Shown here: in pieces, positions 37,585-51,100 of the stretch | Layout of the letters: every line of letters starts with the position of its first letter | How positions within the stretch are numbered: the first letter of the stretch is position 1 | From: Balanoglossus misakiensis | Taxonomy: Eukaryota; Hemichordata | Length of the DNA stretch: 64,000 nt | Assembly: GCA_040954595.2 (NCBI GenBank) | Contig: CM082585.2 | Span: 10,726,001 to 10,790,000, forward strand | Direction of reading: 5' to 3' | Position numbers and translations under genes: made by a program | The notes under the pieces: generated by a model | What the model was told of the DNA's origin: nothing | Seen by the model: the letters and a program-made list of their open reading frames with translations, nothing else | Database searches by the model: none

Positions 37585-40500
37585 CTCGGGTAGATGTGAA
37601 TACAAAACGCCCGGTTCGCGGTGCATTGTATCTTTTTGAAAGCTGTGATCTATTCACCCCGACGGATAATGAAGAGCGCCATTGTCGTATGCGTACCTCC
37701 TTCTCAGGTCAAGATAGGGATGGGTGCCCCCCGACAAAGACTCTTCCAAAGACGTTCTTACCCCGCGCCAATTTACTACCCGGTAAAATTCCACCGATCG
37801 CTATCATTTCTATTGTGCGGAACCTGGTCTCGAAAACAATATAACCTCAATTTTCACTGGTATATTTGCCATTTAACAAGTTGTTTTTAGAATGTAGATT
37901 TGTGATGTCACCGCGAAGCGAGTGCGTTACTCTTTGAAGCGATGATCGGGGGCCGAGCACCTTTTTGTGGCTAAGCCAATTTTAATTAAAAAACGACACC
38001 CGCGGTAGAATGTCGGTCTGTTTAGGGTCGCGTTTGCCGTATGGACAACCAATAACAGACAATGCGCAAACAAACAGCTTTTGGCGGTAAAAAGCTGACG
38101 GTGTTTACACACGGTGGCACACAAGAACCAACAAAATCGCTGCGCTGCAGACGAGCAAACGAGAACACTTTCACAAATCAAGTAGGCATGTTGCTTTGTG
38201 CGACCTTTGTACCTGTGAGACCACTTTCACTGTGTAAATAACAGCGACGTTCGCAATTCAAACGTTCGGATTCACTTGATGCAACGGCCATAGTTCTTTT
38301 GAACACAGTGCCGGTTTTCTTCAATAAATTCTCCACAGGTAGCCACCAAAATATTCATTCAAAGACTTCTCGCATGCATCTCCAGCGGGTGACAACCAAA
38401 CGCGCATGACTGACGATCCTTACAGTTTGCCTGCCTTCGGGGGCTTTCGTGTTTTGTTCAAAAAAGCTCTGATATACGTGGACTGAAGGATTTTAAACTA
38501 ATTTTAGACCCTGGCGAACAAATTTAGGGTATATATATATGCTTTTAACGCCACAATTAGTTTTGTTACGGCGAGGAACTGTTCTCAACACCACTGCGCG
38601 TGTAGTTGCGCAGGAATTGGCCGAAACTGCCCGGACACATTTCGGGATGGCCTAATTCATATCAGAATTGGCGTTCTGGCGTGCCATGCACTGATCAATG
38701 AAAACTCATCATATTGCACCATATTTATTTCCATACATTTTGGTTATGCCAAGTCGCATGAGTTATTTTGATGACCAATTTTTGCTTTTTTTTCCCGACC
38801 CACAGACCAATCTTGCCATAACTCTGATCACAGGGACGGTGAAAATGTGACCAAAGGTTTTTGACTGCACAGCATATAGTCAGGACACTGATGTACAAGG
38901 CGAAGTCATCCGGGGCAAAGGTTAGTCTGGTTGTTGGGGAGATGTCAGTATTTTAAGGGTTGCACCTTCCGCTCCTCTTTAAACTATTGTTATGCGCGGA
39001 AAGCTCTACTACTTGATGAGAATAAATTAAACCAAGTAGTTTGAGCAAACCTAGGGCAATTGTGTCACGTCGCTCGTCCGAAACCGGAACACCGAATGTC
39101 TATGTCCATATGCGTGCACAGTAGACATTAATATAACCATACACGCGCTGTACTGTCTGCGACATGAGTCATTTCAAGTGAAGTCCACGGTAGTTAGCTT
39201 GCGGGGATGCTTTAAATCTGCACGGTAACTTAATCCCCAGCGTCATTCTACCAGGCAAAGTAGTTCGCCGCATCGCCACCCTGTTCCCGCCAGAAATACA
39301 GTACACTGCCCCCATATTCATCCCTCCGGCGCTTCTCTGGTAAACTTTTGGAGGTGAGTGATTTGCAGATGAGGCGGTCACGTATGTCCAAACACAAACC
39401 TGGGAGCTCAGTTAATCACAGTGTATTTCTAGATGTGACCTTTGATTCAACTATTCAGTTCTTTTTAGAGGATTCGTCGGAGCTACCAAACCGTGGCTCA
39501 TTTATCTACGTTAATTTATCATGCCACAGTATAAAATTAGAATGAATGACCGGAATTAGACAGCTTCAAGCATTTGAAGTATTACTGGAAGGGCTACGTG
39601 CGAAGGTCGGGTCTTGTTTAGATTTTGTCAGGAATAAGCAAAATTCAGAATCTAACAGGTGGTTTCTTATTGCATTGTATTGTGTCTAGATTTGAAAATG
39701 GTGTCCGTCAATCAGGAATTACACCACCTATAAAGTGACTGCGTATACGGCTAGGTTTAATTATCCTTCAGTCGAACCCACATAGATTCAAACCCGCCAC
39801 TCTCAAAGAAATCGCCCGGGGGTTCTACCGAAAAGACTGGTCTCACCAACGTCCATTCATAACATATCTTTCAGTGGCCTTGATTATGCCGACTCGCCAT
39901 CCCAGGAGCTAGTTCAGCAAACGACTCGAACTCACGATCCTAGTTTTCCTTCGATATGTCTTCAGATTAAGCATGCAATCCCCCCCCCTTTCCGCAGTCC
40001 ATCCCCTCTTCCCTCAACCCAATCGAACTTGTAGCGCTGTACAAGTAACAACTCGCATTTTCAATGTTCACAACATTGAATAATTACAAAAGTTGGTATA
40101 GCAGACGATAAACCGAAACGCATTGAAATTTTCTGGAATTGCGACTAATGTGCTATAATTTGTGTCGCCAGTCTCCGCATGCGCACATCTTGATGGTTTC
40201 AGACCAATGCTCGCATATCTCGTGTCCTCCCATTTGTTCCGGATTGTTGGGTTCTCCATTTTTCTCGTCGATTGTGACCCGACAAACATTGTCCTATTGA
40301 GCTGTTTCTGCATTCTGTACGCTTTCTGTGGCGGCCACAAATAAAGGGAAAACTAGCCGCAACCACTCAGACATATTCGAGGACAGACCCTTCCCGCAGT
40401 CTGCTCTTTTAGTTTACTTTCATCAAACGATACGCGGTGATCATAAATGAACGCAGACGTTCCAGGACTAACGACAAAGACAAACGACCTGTACTCGAGA

Positions 40501-40684
40501 AATTCTTCATCTCAGCGACACTAAGTCTCGGCTGGCCACATTATGTTCTTTGCAATTTTGTTTGGGCTGGAAGCGATATCTATCGTTCATTTCGACTGAC
40601 TTCCAAAACAAATGTCTTGTGCCAGAGCAAGCGAACTAGTCAGTTGGCATAACTAACTAAGAAAGTATAAATAACATAAAATAA

Positions 40685-40750
40685 ACAACCAACTAACTAA
40701 CCAGCCAACCAACCAACCAACCAACCAACCAACCGACCGACCGACTGACT
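40685..40750. repeat. Simple repeat (AACC)n/(GACC)n
   Basis: AACC tetranucleotide run grading into GACC and GACT units. Confidence 0.85.
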
Positions 40751-42719
40751 TTTCCAGATAACTTACCTAGTACAGCACAGCACAGCACAATTTCTATTCT
40801 CTCAGAGAATGTTTTTCTTCTTTTCGCGATCAGCACTTTCATAGCCCGACACTGTACAAATACTCAGTATGACTGCTGCATCTGTCGCCGCGGCTTCATC
40901 CCGCCTGATCTTTGGGCGTATATCGTTCTCCGAAGGTTGTTTGATGACGCTCATCAGCCTGGGCAGTGTCAGGGCTTTTGGCGTATACGTATACGCACAG
41001 GTGTTTAGGCGTCTCGTCTCTGCTTTTTTGTCCGGCTTCAACATGTCCGTGACCCAATCTCTTTCAAGCGCTGGGCAAGTTCAGTGTCAACCCGCACCCA
41101 TTTGCTTGACGTCTGTATTTCTCGGGGTTTGTTTTTAATGAGAATGTCAGAAAAAAAACTTATGGCAGCTTTATAAAAATAAAGTGTTTAGGGACCATGG
41201 ATAATTTAGCACGCACATAATAATTGAAACGGCATCATTTTTGTGAATGTACGCGGATAAAAATTAAGCATGTTGCATGTCTTCCCGAGTTCGGTATATG
41301 CAACATGTGAGAGTGTTTGTTGTCTTGGGGTCGCTCTGTAAGGAGAGAGAACGTTGTTGCATTTGGTTGTGAGTGCCTTTGGCAGTCGAACAGTCACGTT
41401 CCAAGTCGCCATAATCGGGCCCGGGGTGAATGAACACTCTTTTAAAGCCATTGAAAAAAACGGAGCAAGGTTGAGTGTCTGTAGTGGAAAAGTTTCATGC
41501 CAAGGTCGAGAGATCTGGACTTAAAAAAGAAACACAAATTAAAAACAACTAAATAAAAATATAGGAAAGTTTATAATAGGAAATGTCCGTTTAATTAGTA
41601 CGACTTCCAAGTTTCGCAGAATCTCGGAAATTATAACCGAATGATATTCTCATCATACGGGTACTTTACCTCCTCATCAAGGCGCTTACACTATGCACTT
41701 CACACTCAACAAAGCCAAAACGCAGACGCTGTTGCAGACGACCTCTTTCTTTGCGTGTATACATTTGGAGGAAAGGGCCTTGTGTATGCATAACTGTTTC
41801 AATAACACAAACGTGCGACGATGAACGATACGGTATAATTATTATAACCACAGACAAAAAGATATTCTCTCGTTGTGTTTTAACCAGAATTTTTCTTCAT
41901 TATCTTGAAATTTGGCCATTATTCATACGATAAATCTGCTGTGAGTGTATATATGGCACCAAAAGAGTGTTGATAATCATGGATAGCAAAAGTAAACACG
42001 AAGAATAAGGCAGGCTATATGCATTGTACAGAAACACCGTCACAATTCGTATTGGAATTGCGAAGGATCATAGACGTTAGCACTGCATCACAGTTGCCAT
42101 GGGACACGCATGCGTGGACGTGACGCGTAATGGGAAATTTATTGGATTAGATGACTTAATTTTTTTACCATTTACAGAGAAAGCATGTCAATACCACCAT
42201 ATTGCACGGCAGATGTCGTTTGCGCATGCTTTGCTATCCTGAACTCCAAGAAATTATTTAAGAGAAAATACAGCGCAACTGAGCGATGGGAAAATTATAT
42301 AGATGAATCCATCATATTTGATTGAGGGTTCCCATACCCTCATATTTATCATTCCGTTTCAATGCATCCCTTGTCTCCGGTGTGAACGTGCGATGTCCTC
42401 ATTTTCGACAGAGAATAGACTACAGCGCTGTCGGGCAACAGAAAAAAGCCCAGCATATAGATAGGGCGACAATCTGCGGGTATGAGAAAGAACGTACCCG
42501 TACATTAATATCTGCTTAATTAACTGAGCACAAAGTCTGGAAGATCGATCTTGTATATTTCCTTCGCTTTTTATTTTGTCTGCCTTTGTAACCGTCCGAC
42601 CTGCCACGCTTTTTCATTTGTTTTAAAGGTTTTCCTTAACGTCTCCCTACTTGCTCGTTAGATAAAAAACAAATCTTCAAAGCGAAAACTAAATTAAAGA
42701 ACAAAGTGTAAAGAACTAA

Positions 42720-42762
42720 CACACACATGCGCACGCACGCACGCACACAAACACACACACAA
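42720..42762. repeat. Simple repeat (CA)n/(CACG)n
   Basis: CA dinucleotides interspersed with CACG units. Confidence 0.8.
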
Positions 42763-44837
42763 CTTACAATATCACTAATCAACACTCATTGCAAGTATAC
42801 TGCGTTCTTTATTGAGCAGAACTGTGAATTAGACTAATTAGAATTTGCGATCAGTTTTCACAAATGTATTCCAAGTCTGCAAGTTAAAATAAACAGAAAA
42901 AGTTACACTTTATACGAAGAAATAATAAATACACAAAACACTAATCATTTTCCGATTTCGCATTAAAAAAAACCGCCCAGAAAACACATATGAACTTCTG
43001 TTTTTTATTAGTGTATACGATGAGGCGCGCGTGTGCCCGTTCTAACAGGCATCGTCGTACGCGCGTGTGTGCGCCCCAGTCCCTAATTAGCATTTTTCAC
43101 CTTGGGGATAGAGAGGCCCTGTCTTACCATTTAGATTTGACATCGGTGTCACAAAACATGGTTTAAACAGCGATCTAAGAAGTGCCACATTGTGAGAATT
43201 TTCGCTCCAATTAAAGTAACGAGAAAACGAGATGCACGGAACAGTGGATTTGAATGAGCCGGTTAAGGACAAAACAATCGGGAATCGACGAACGAAAGAT
43301 GTTTAGGACTCGTATGGGGACAGGTGGCAATGCCGTCAGTCGCGCGCACAAGGGCCGAGTCGTTCAGCTTGCTGGGGGTGTCAATAGTCCTCCCCGGTCA
43401 AGGTTGCATGCACGGAACAAAAGACTTTGTTAAAGTCAACCTTTTAGGTGGCCGCACCTCATCCAAAACCCAGTGTAGGTTATTATTTTCAAGTTCATGA
43501 TGAAATGTGCGATTCAGGTCTTCGTAAATCATGAATTGTGACAGCACCATAAAGCCATTGAGCGACATTGATAAAGTAAAACTCAGCGTGAGGGGCACCC
43601 CACCGCCACCACGTAATTCAGTAAGGGTTTATGTCGAGAAGAACAATTAGTCAAAGACTTGAGTGGCCCTATTTATAAAAAAACGGTTAATACTGAAAAT
43701 TGTAAAACGAGATCAGATACTAGAAATCCAAGGTGACCTTACCGTACTTAAATTAACTTTTAATTGACATCCATATATCTTGATGTCGCGACACGTGTTG
43801 AAAATCTGTTGCCAAAAGTTATCATTAGATTATCACAAGCCAGTATGTACGTTGTTTCTGAAAAAGTTTTGTGGCAAGGACGGAGAGCACATAGAGTCGG
43901 CACGAGGCTCGGGACAATCTGATGTGGGCCTATTGAACAGTTTTGCTATTCTCGCGTCACAACTGCATTTGGCGATGAATTCCAAAGCTTTTAGACCTAC
44001 CAGACATCCGCAGATTGAAGTCTCCATGACGACAATCACTCGCGTCCGAATATTTCAAGTTTAAGGTCATTATTGAAACTACAGATAAACAAAGTCCGGT
44101 TCGACGTAAACTGATTGATGAAGTCAGAAAACTTGCTGGATCCAAATTTGTTTACCGAAGCGTGGCCAATCAATAAAGGCGTCTTTCATTTTCAGAAAGA
44201 TAAATGACCCAATTGAATTAGAACTTCCATTTTGTTCGTGAAAGTGGTTGTGTCTGCAAACAATGCTGCGCACGTTCAACTTGCATTAATTTTTATAGTC
44301 TCTCCCCCTTTTTATTGAAGATTGATATTTCGCATTGGATATTGGGGTTAACATTTCTGATTATTCTCTGCAATCGATCAAAGGTGACAGGTTTAATTGC
44401 AATCAGTACACCATGCCCATTCTTCCATCGATTGTTTCTAACAATACAGCGCAGTGGATTTGACTCAATAAACACTTCCCCGGAAAACAAAAACTCGAGG
44501 TCAGCACCTGTGATCGACACACTTGCCCCTTGCGTTGTTTCTGAGAAGACATCGATTATTTTCGCGATAGTAGTTCATTCTTTTCCAATGAAATGTTCGT
44601 CGGGTAATAAATTAATGCGTTCTATGCTACTCTAATAAAACCCAGTGGACAGCGGTACCTCTGATTCATTCAAAGTCTGTGGTTTAATCGAAAGCGCACA
44701 TGGCACAACAAAGACGAAAGAAATCGAGATGCCATTGAGTGATGGCGCTGTCTGGTGCTCCGGCTATTCAAATGACTGTACTTCAATAACTGCAAATTGT
44801 GAAACTTCTCAAACCAAATACATAACAGGTTCTTAGA

Positions 44838-44852
44838 GGGGGGGGGGGGGGG
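44838..44852. repeat. Poly-G tract (15 G)
   Basis: Uninterrupted run of 15 G, near the 3' side of the ESD gene. Confidence 0.85.
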
Positions 44853-44922
44853 AGAGAAATCCGTATAACACTTCAGTCACCAGTGTGTCACAGTCATCAC
44901 TCAAAATAAGTTCCATCTAAGA

Positions 44923-44928
44923 GTTTAT
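44923..44928 (-). terminator. ESD: Candidate polyadenylation signal for ESD
   Basis: AATAAA on the gene strand, about 280 bp after the ESD stop codon. Confidence 0.5.
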
Positions 44929-45210
44929 TTCAGAGCTAATCTGTTACAAAAATGTAAAGACAGACTGTATGGTCATGATAATCTTGAAGTCCTAACAACA
45001 GCATGATGATCACATGATTTTTTCAATAAATCTTTTGCATATTTAATCACAGCTGATGTAAATATAATTTTGAGGTGGACAATTATTTCACAGTTCTCCG
45101 AATGTGTGTACATAGAAACTACCTATACTTTGTGAAATAATTCACGACCTCAGTTGCTGCACCACACAGAATTTGTTGTCTGACTAACATAGTCAGATGT
45201 CTGTTGTAGT

Positions 45211-47739
45211 TTATGCCTTCAGGTATTTGGCATGGTGTTTGATGTGATCATCGACATACGTGGCCATGAAGTAGTAGCTGTGGTCGTAGCCCTGTTGAGA
45301 TACAAATAGACACATTTCGGTAACATGCACATGCCATTATGATAAATCTTTCCATGTCATACCATCATGATTCACAAACAGCGTTTCTTACCTCTTGCAT
45401 TCTCAGGACAACCGGGACTTTATTTTCCCGGCAAGCTGATACAAAATTGTCCGGCAAAAGTTGACCACCAGACAGGAAGTTGTCATCTTTACCCTGGGGA
45501 GACGATCAAAAATCACAAAAAAACTCACTCAATGGTTATGATGGAAACCTGAGGGCCTATGTTTATAAGGTAATTAATCTCAATGTAGAAATCTTTAGGA
45601 GAATCTCTGATTATAAAAGCAAACTTTGTTAATAATAGATCAAAGCAACACTTTGTAACATGTTTGTGGATGGTCTCAATGACTGAAAGCAGCTCATACC
45701 TGGTCGATTAAAATGTCAAGGATTGGACCATTATACTTGGACACCAAATGAGTGGAATCATATTCCTGTGAAGTGGGAAAGAAAAAAATAAGTTTTGTGA
45801 GTTCAGTATGCACCTCTTACATGGAGAACATAGGGTTGGGGTTGTCAATAAGGCTTAAAATACCAGTATGCAAACTGAAGATTTTGTTTAAGTGTGTGTG
45901 TGTGTGTGTGATGGGGAGGGATAGCTTACCTTCCATGCCTCTTGGTTTGAACCAAGGTAACCATTAAATGCTTTCTGACCCCATGGACAGGCTACTGGGT
46001 TACAGATTGGTGCAAATGCTGATACACTCTGCAAAATTCAACGCAACCAGTGAATATCAAAATTTCCATTTTCTCATGTAACATGCTGATTGGACACCTG
46101 GCATGTGGCAAACCAATCATGTCTGACTTGACATAGGGCAAACCAATCAAATCAATGTTTTCAATTACCTTGTACTTTCCTGGATTTTTTAAAGCACAAA
46201 TTAGGGCACCATGTCCTCCCATGCTAGTGAGAAATAACAACAAAATATTTGATTGTTTTAATGCCCAATCTCTGATCCTGGCATCATATTAAAGTAATAA
46301 AAAAAAGACATGACCCCACAACGTGTCAATGGATCCCACGTAGCATTGATAATTATCAATAAATCATGACTATCAAATACAGACAGACCACGTATCATGA
46401 CAATTATGATGTGATATACAGTGGAAAGATGTGTGCATCTGTCAGCACCATAACAAATATAACAGGATGTGAGGTCATGCAGAGGTCAAAGAAATGGCCG
46501 ATGTGGATGAAGATATAACTGATCAAGGAGATAAAATTTCACCTTATGAGACTCTGAGAGTAACTTACCTATGTCCAAAGATGGATGCAGAGTCTGGCTT
46601 TGTAGGGAAGTTCTTGTTGATTATTTCTGGTAGCTGTTTTTGATAAAACAGTAGAAAGAAAACTATGATAAAATCTTGATTTTAATGAACAGGGCAGAGG
46701 AAAAGTGAAACATAAAGCCAGACTTTTTGTGGCATCATGGATGAGAGACTCAAGGAGATAAAAGATGAGAATATTTTACCTCTTTTGTCACATAGGAATA
46801 CATTCTATAATTAGTCTTCCATTTCTTTTCTGTGGCATCCACATAGAATCCAGCACCACTGCCAAAATCATAACTTTCATCCTCCCCTTCAATATTACAT
46901 CCACCTACAAATAAAACATTCATGGGGTTTATACTATAATTTTTATGATAGCTTTAATTAGGTGACTATTCAGTAACATTATTGTACTTACGTGGGCTAG
47001 TATCTGGAGCTACAATAATGATGCCATGCTCTGCAGCTGCTCTTTGAGCTCCAGCCTTGGTTACAAAGTTTTGCTCCGTACAAGTCAAACCTGTAAGAAA
47101 CAAATATTTTAAATCCAGAAACTAATTTTGCTCATAAGTAATACATCTAAACTAGTAATTAACCAATAAACACCTCTGATTTGTTTCCACACCAGATGAA
47201 CCACTTTAATTTACATACCTGACAGCCAATAGAGCACAGGACACTTTCCAGTTTCTGCCTGAGGTGGCAAATAGATGCCAAATGTCATTTTACACTTGCA
47301 TTCAGCACTGGGATAGGAAGATAAAAAAGAATAACAATTAACAGGGTCAATTTATAAGGTACAAAAATATGAATTATCTTTAATATTGAAAACATGGTAC
47401 CATTGCTACGCGGACGAATCGTTTGTCTATTGGAGTTGAGTGACAAGTTTAAAGGTCCTTGAACTTTGACCTAGCTAAGGGGGCGTGGTCAGTTAATTCC
47501 TGTAGGCACGATGCCGCTGCAGTTGCTTGATAGAAAATGTTTAGAGGTGTTTACTGTTTACTAACATGCAGTAGCCACTAAGAACTTCATATGTACCTCA
47601 TCAGAACATGTGATCGGTAATGCATGAAATAAATAGCAGCTATTTTAGTAAGTTTGGGAAGTTCTCACCTTTCGTGGGTATATACCTTCTGTAACCCACC
47701 GAACATTTTATTCGCTGAGACTTGCATTATGGCATCCAT
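45211..47739 (-). CDS. ESD: S-formylglutathione hydrolase (esterase D)
   Basis: Cytosolic alpha/beta-hydrolase that hydrolyses S-formylglutathione to glutathione and formate, the last step of glutathione-dependent formaldehyde detoxification. Exons (gene order): 47739-47669, 47307-47219, 47090-46992, 46904-46780, 46633-46569, 46223-46169, 46028-45930, 45765-45700, 45493-45392, 45291-45211. The product is 283 aa, matching the family's usual length of about 282. The nucleophile elbow GHSMGG is present, with the Ser codon split between exons 5 and 6. The acid residue lies in DQGKDDNFL and the His in EGYDHSYYF. Other family peptides include [13 protein letters not shown] and APDTSPRG. The ATG is confirmed by the family N-terminus and sits at the edge of the shared promoter with the divergent transporter gene. 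No defect seen. Confidence 0.97.
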
Positions 47740-48118
47740 CTTGCGAACTGAAATCGAAATTGTGAATTAGAAGGTTAAGCGACGGAGCTGATCACAAAGA
47801 TGCAAATGTTACACGTTCAAAAGGCCGAGTTCCGACGATCTTTGCAGAACGATAGAGATTCACGTGTACCTTGATGGAAGAGTCGACCGAACAACATCGC
47901 TTTGATAGTCTGCCGCAAACAAAAGTAGTTCGTGATTTAAGGTGTAATCAAACCTTTAGCATAAAACGGAAAAATATTGACATAAAAATGTTTCTTGTAG
48001 TTTTGTATAAATATTTTAGAATTAAAAAGAGTAACTTTGCAAATATTTTATTGTTACCCGCTCCGATATAATAACAATGCGGATTAATATTAAGAGAGAA
48101 AGATTATGTGCTAAGCCA
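47740..48118. promoter_or_regulatory. Probable bidirectional promoter between ESD and transporter gene
   Basis: Only 379 bp separate the start codons of two divergent genes. There is no TATA box in either direction that I can see. The + strand start sits in CCAAGATGGCGGAC, a YY1-like AAGATGGCGG element common at animal housekeeping promoters, and the - strand start is in GCAAGATGGATG. Shared regulation is inferred from spacing. Confidence 0.55.
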
Positions 48119-51100
48119 ATGTCCAAGATGGCGGACGGTGAAGCGCTGTCTCGGCTTGTGGAGGATGATATCGCCAGTACCAGGGGAACGGGGACAAAGT
48201 GTCGCGGGAAAGGATTGACACTGATTTATCTGCAATGCTGTAAGTATTATCCGAAATTAGAGAGCCTTTTTATGTATTGCTCTGAGGTAGAGATCACCAA
48301 ACCAAGCAAGTCGCTCAGAGATGGAGAAAGAATGAATGAATGAAGGATGGATTCACACTCTGTTGACAGCTCTCCCGATCAAATAAAAATATGAGGGTAC
48401 TGCTTGTTGAATACATTTTTATCCATCAAGATGAGGAATAGAACGCAGACAGTGGGATAATATACAATTAAACCATGAATATTCGTCTTTTTCAACCCTT
48501 CACAGTACCTTTTTCAAGTACCCTTGGTCTGTGCCACGCCCCCTTCCCACTGGTCTGTGCCACGCCCCTTCCCACTGGTCTGTGCCACGCCCCCTTCCCA
48601 CTGGTCTGGGCCACGCCCCCTTTCCACTTCTTCCCGTCCGCTCCCCAAAACCTGTTTCCCCCTGACAGTTAAGTATTGTTTGTTTCAGATTTTGTCACCA
48701 TTGCCACAATCTTGGGTACTGGAATTCTTGGTGAGTATATTAATCACATCTACTGTTCATCACTGATTAAATTTAATGTTTGTAATGCTGTATCAGAAAC
48801 ATAAACCAAAGAAGACACACTCTGATGTTCAAATTCTACTTATTCTATTTCGGTAGTAACTGAGCAATGTTATGTAGATAACCTGAACTTATTTCTTCTC
48901 CTTTCCAGGTTTACCTGTAACGCTGTCATCTTCAGGGCTGTATCCATTCCTGGTGTCTTTCGTAGTTGGCTATGTCATTCAGGTCAGTCAGGGTCACCTC
49001 AGAAATACAACAAGCCCATCTCCAGTTTTAACCCCTCTGTAGAAATATCATCATCCATTTTTTTTCTCACTGATTTGCCTTCCTAAGAAATGTGTGTTTT
49101 ATCTCCTCTGATATTTTGCTTTTCTTTGTGTTTATTACAGGGTCTGTTGGTTTATTTTTTCACTGATCTTCTGCAGAGGGCCTATGCTGTACAGGCGGAG
49201 AAGGGAAAGGTGAGATGTTCTGTGCAATAGGAAAGTCACCATCTTGACCCCTGTATGACTTTACATCCAGTTTGGAAAATATTTAAAAGCATAATTTATT
49301 ATGCAAAAATTATTGTACAAGTGTACATGCATGTATAAAGCAGTTTTCAATACTTAATTCTTATTTTACACAAGTTCAAGTGGTTTAAAAATCAAGAGAG
49401 TGCACACAGATTGGCATGAGAAGTTATTTCTAGAGAATAAATTTTAATTCTAGACTTTTATGTTTGCAGCAGAATTGTTCAAAATTACACTTTTTTGTTG
49501 TCTGAATTTCTGTTTGTGTAGAACATTGAGCCGAGTTGCAGTACAGAGGAACAGGTAGAAACTACCACACAAGAACTACCACTACATGTCGTTTTTGTGT
49601 GTGTGTGTTGTCTTTGTGAGCTTCCCTTCATCTTCAAACCCAGTCAGATAGTTGTAGATCATAGATCAGTGCTACTGTGTATGTGTATTACAATTTTCAG
49701 TAAAAAATGTTGTGCAGTTGATTAGTCAGATAGGCCACCATTCACTGTAACAGCATGTTTAAAAAACACATTTAGTAGTTTTTAGATGAGAATAAATATG
49801 GTCACTTGAATTTTTCATTAAAATTTCTTTTGAAATAGTATTGTAACTTCCTCTTTGATACTTTGGTTGATATTTCTGAATTGATTTGCACCCAGGCCCT
49901 TGGTACTGAACAAGAGAGCATCCCATTACAGCACGTTGAAGATGATGATGATGATGAGGATGAGGAGAATGAAGTGTTTAGTAGAGACAATGTGCAGAAT
50001 GGTGGAAACAAAGTGGATTTTTCAGGTGATTAAAACACCACATCTTGGTCTTATTGTCCGAGATCCAGATATCTTTCTTTCACAGAATTGCTTTGTTGGG
50101 TCTCTTACTGTGCTGTAATCTTCAGTCCACTGTTGTGAAATGCACCAATCATATTGAAGATCACTAGAATAGAATTGGCCAATCACATTTCAGTTTACTA
50201 TAACCGGCCAATCCTGTTGCAGATCCAATTAACCAATGATATGCAAGTACATAAAGCTAACAGCTCTGACTTGTACTTTCTCTACAGATGGCATGCTGGC
50301 AGGACATGTTATTATTCCTAAAGGGGAGGAGATTCAGCATCCTAATTTGCATATGTTAGGAGCTCTTTTTCTTCCATGTTTCATCAGACAGTTATTTGAC
50401 GTGGTTATTTTCTTACACTTGTAAGTATGTGTTCTTTGTTGGTATTTTCTGTTGTGAAAGAAGGTGATGTTGTTATTGTTATTGTAAGCAAATAATGCTG
50501 ATCATTAGTCCAAACGAAGTGCAACACCTTTCAATATGACGTAAAAATTACTTGCTTTATGCTTGCAGAATTCTTGTCTTGCTGCATGTATTTCTTTTCC
50601 AAACAATTGTTCATGACACACTAATAATAAAATAATTCAATTTTCTATCGACAGCATTGCAATACTTATCAGTTATGCATTGGCTGGTAGTGAGGCATTT
50701 GCATCGATCATTCACACAGAGTAAGTATAAGTTTCCTTGTGAAAGTGAGAGACTTCATATCTTTGGACAGTATCTTGTTATTTTAATGTGGCAAATTCTT
50801 TGTAAAGTTCGATCTGTAAGTAAATTATCCTGCTATCCATTACAGCTAAGATATACATCTTCTGTTTTATTGCAGTCATCTGTATGTGATTCCAGCATTT
50901 GTCTGGGTGCTAGCGTTTAGCATAGTCTTTGCTCAGTCTTGCATCCAGCCTGTGGTATCTCTACTAACGTTTATCAAGGGATCCTTACTTATTGCAACAG
51001 TAAGTGTTCTTGTAATTTGTTATTGGCTGAATACTATCTTTATCCCTCTGTAGTACTGACAGCAGAAAGCATGTTGTGACTTTTTGGTTTCTTGATCTTT

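Larger units (their letters stand above)
37600..44837. other. Gene-poor intergenic region
   Basis: About 7 kb without a supported gene. Open runs are all under about 120 codons, occur on both strands and lack motifs. Simple repeats occur at 40685-40750 and 42720-42762. The stretch 39770-39960 contains two B-box-like words on the - strand, discussed as a finding. Confidence 0.5.

Noticed and set aside
44293-44520. Protein-like 75-codon frame on the - strand
   Set aside because: The sequence looks plausible but an equally long frame occupies the + strand, and there is no family match that I can name or splice partner.
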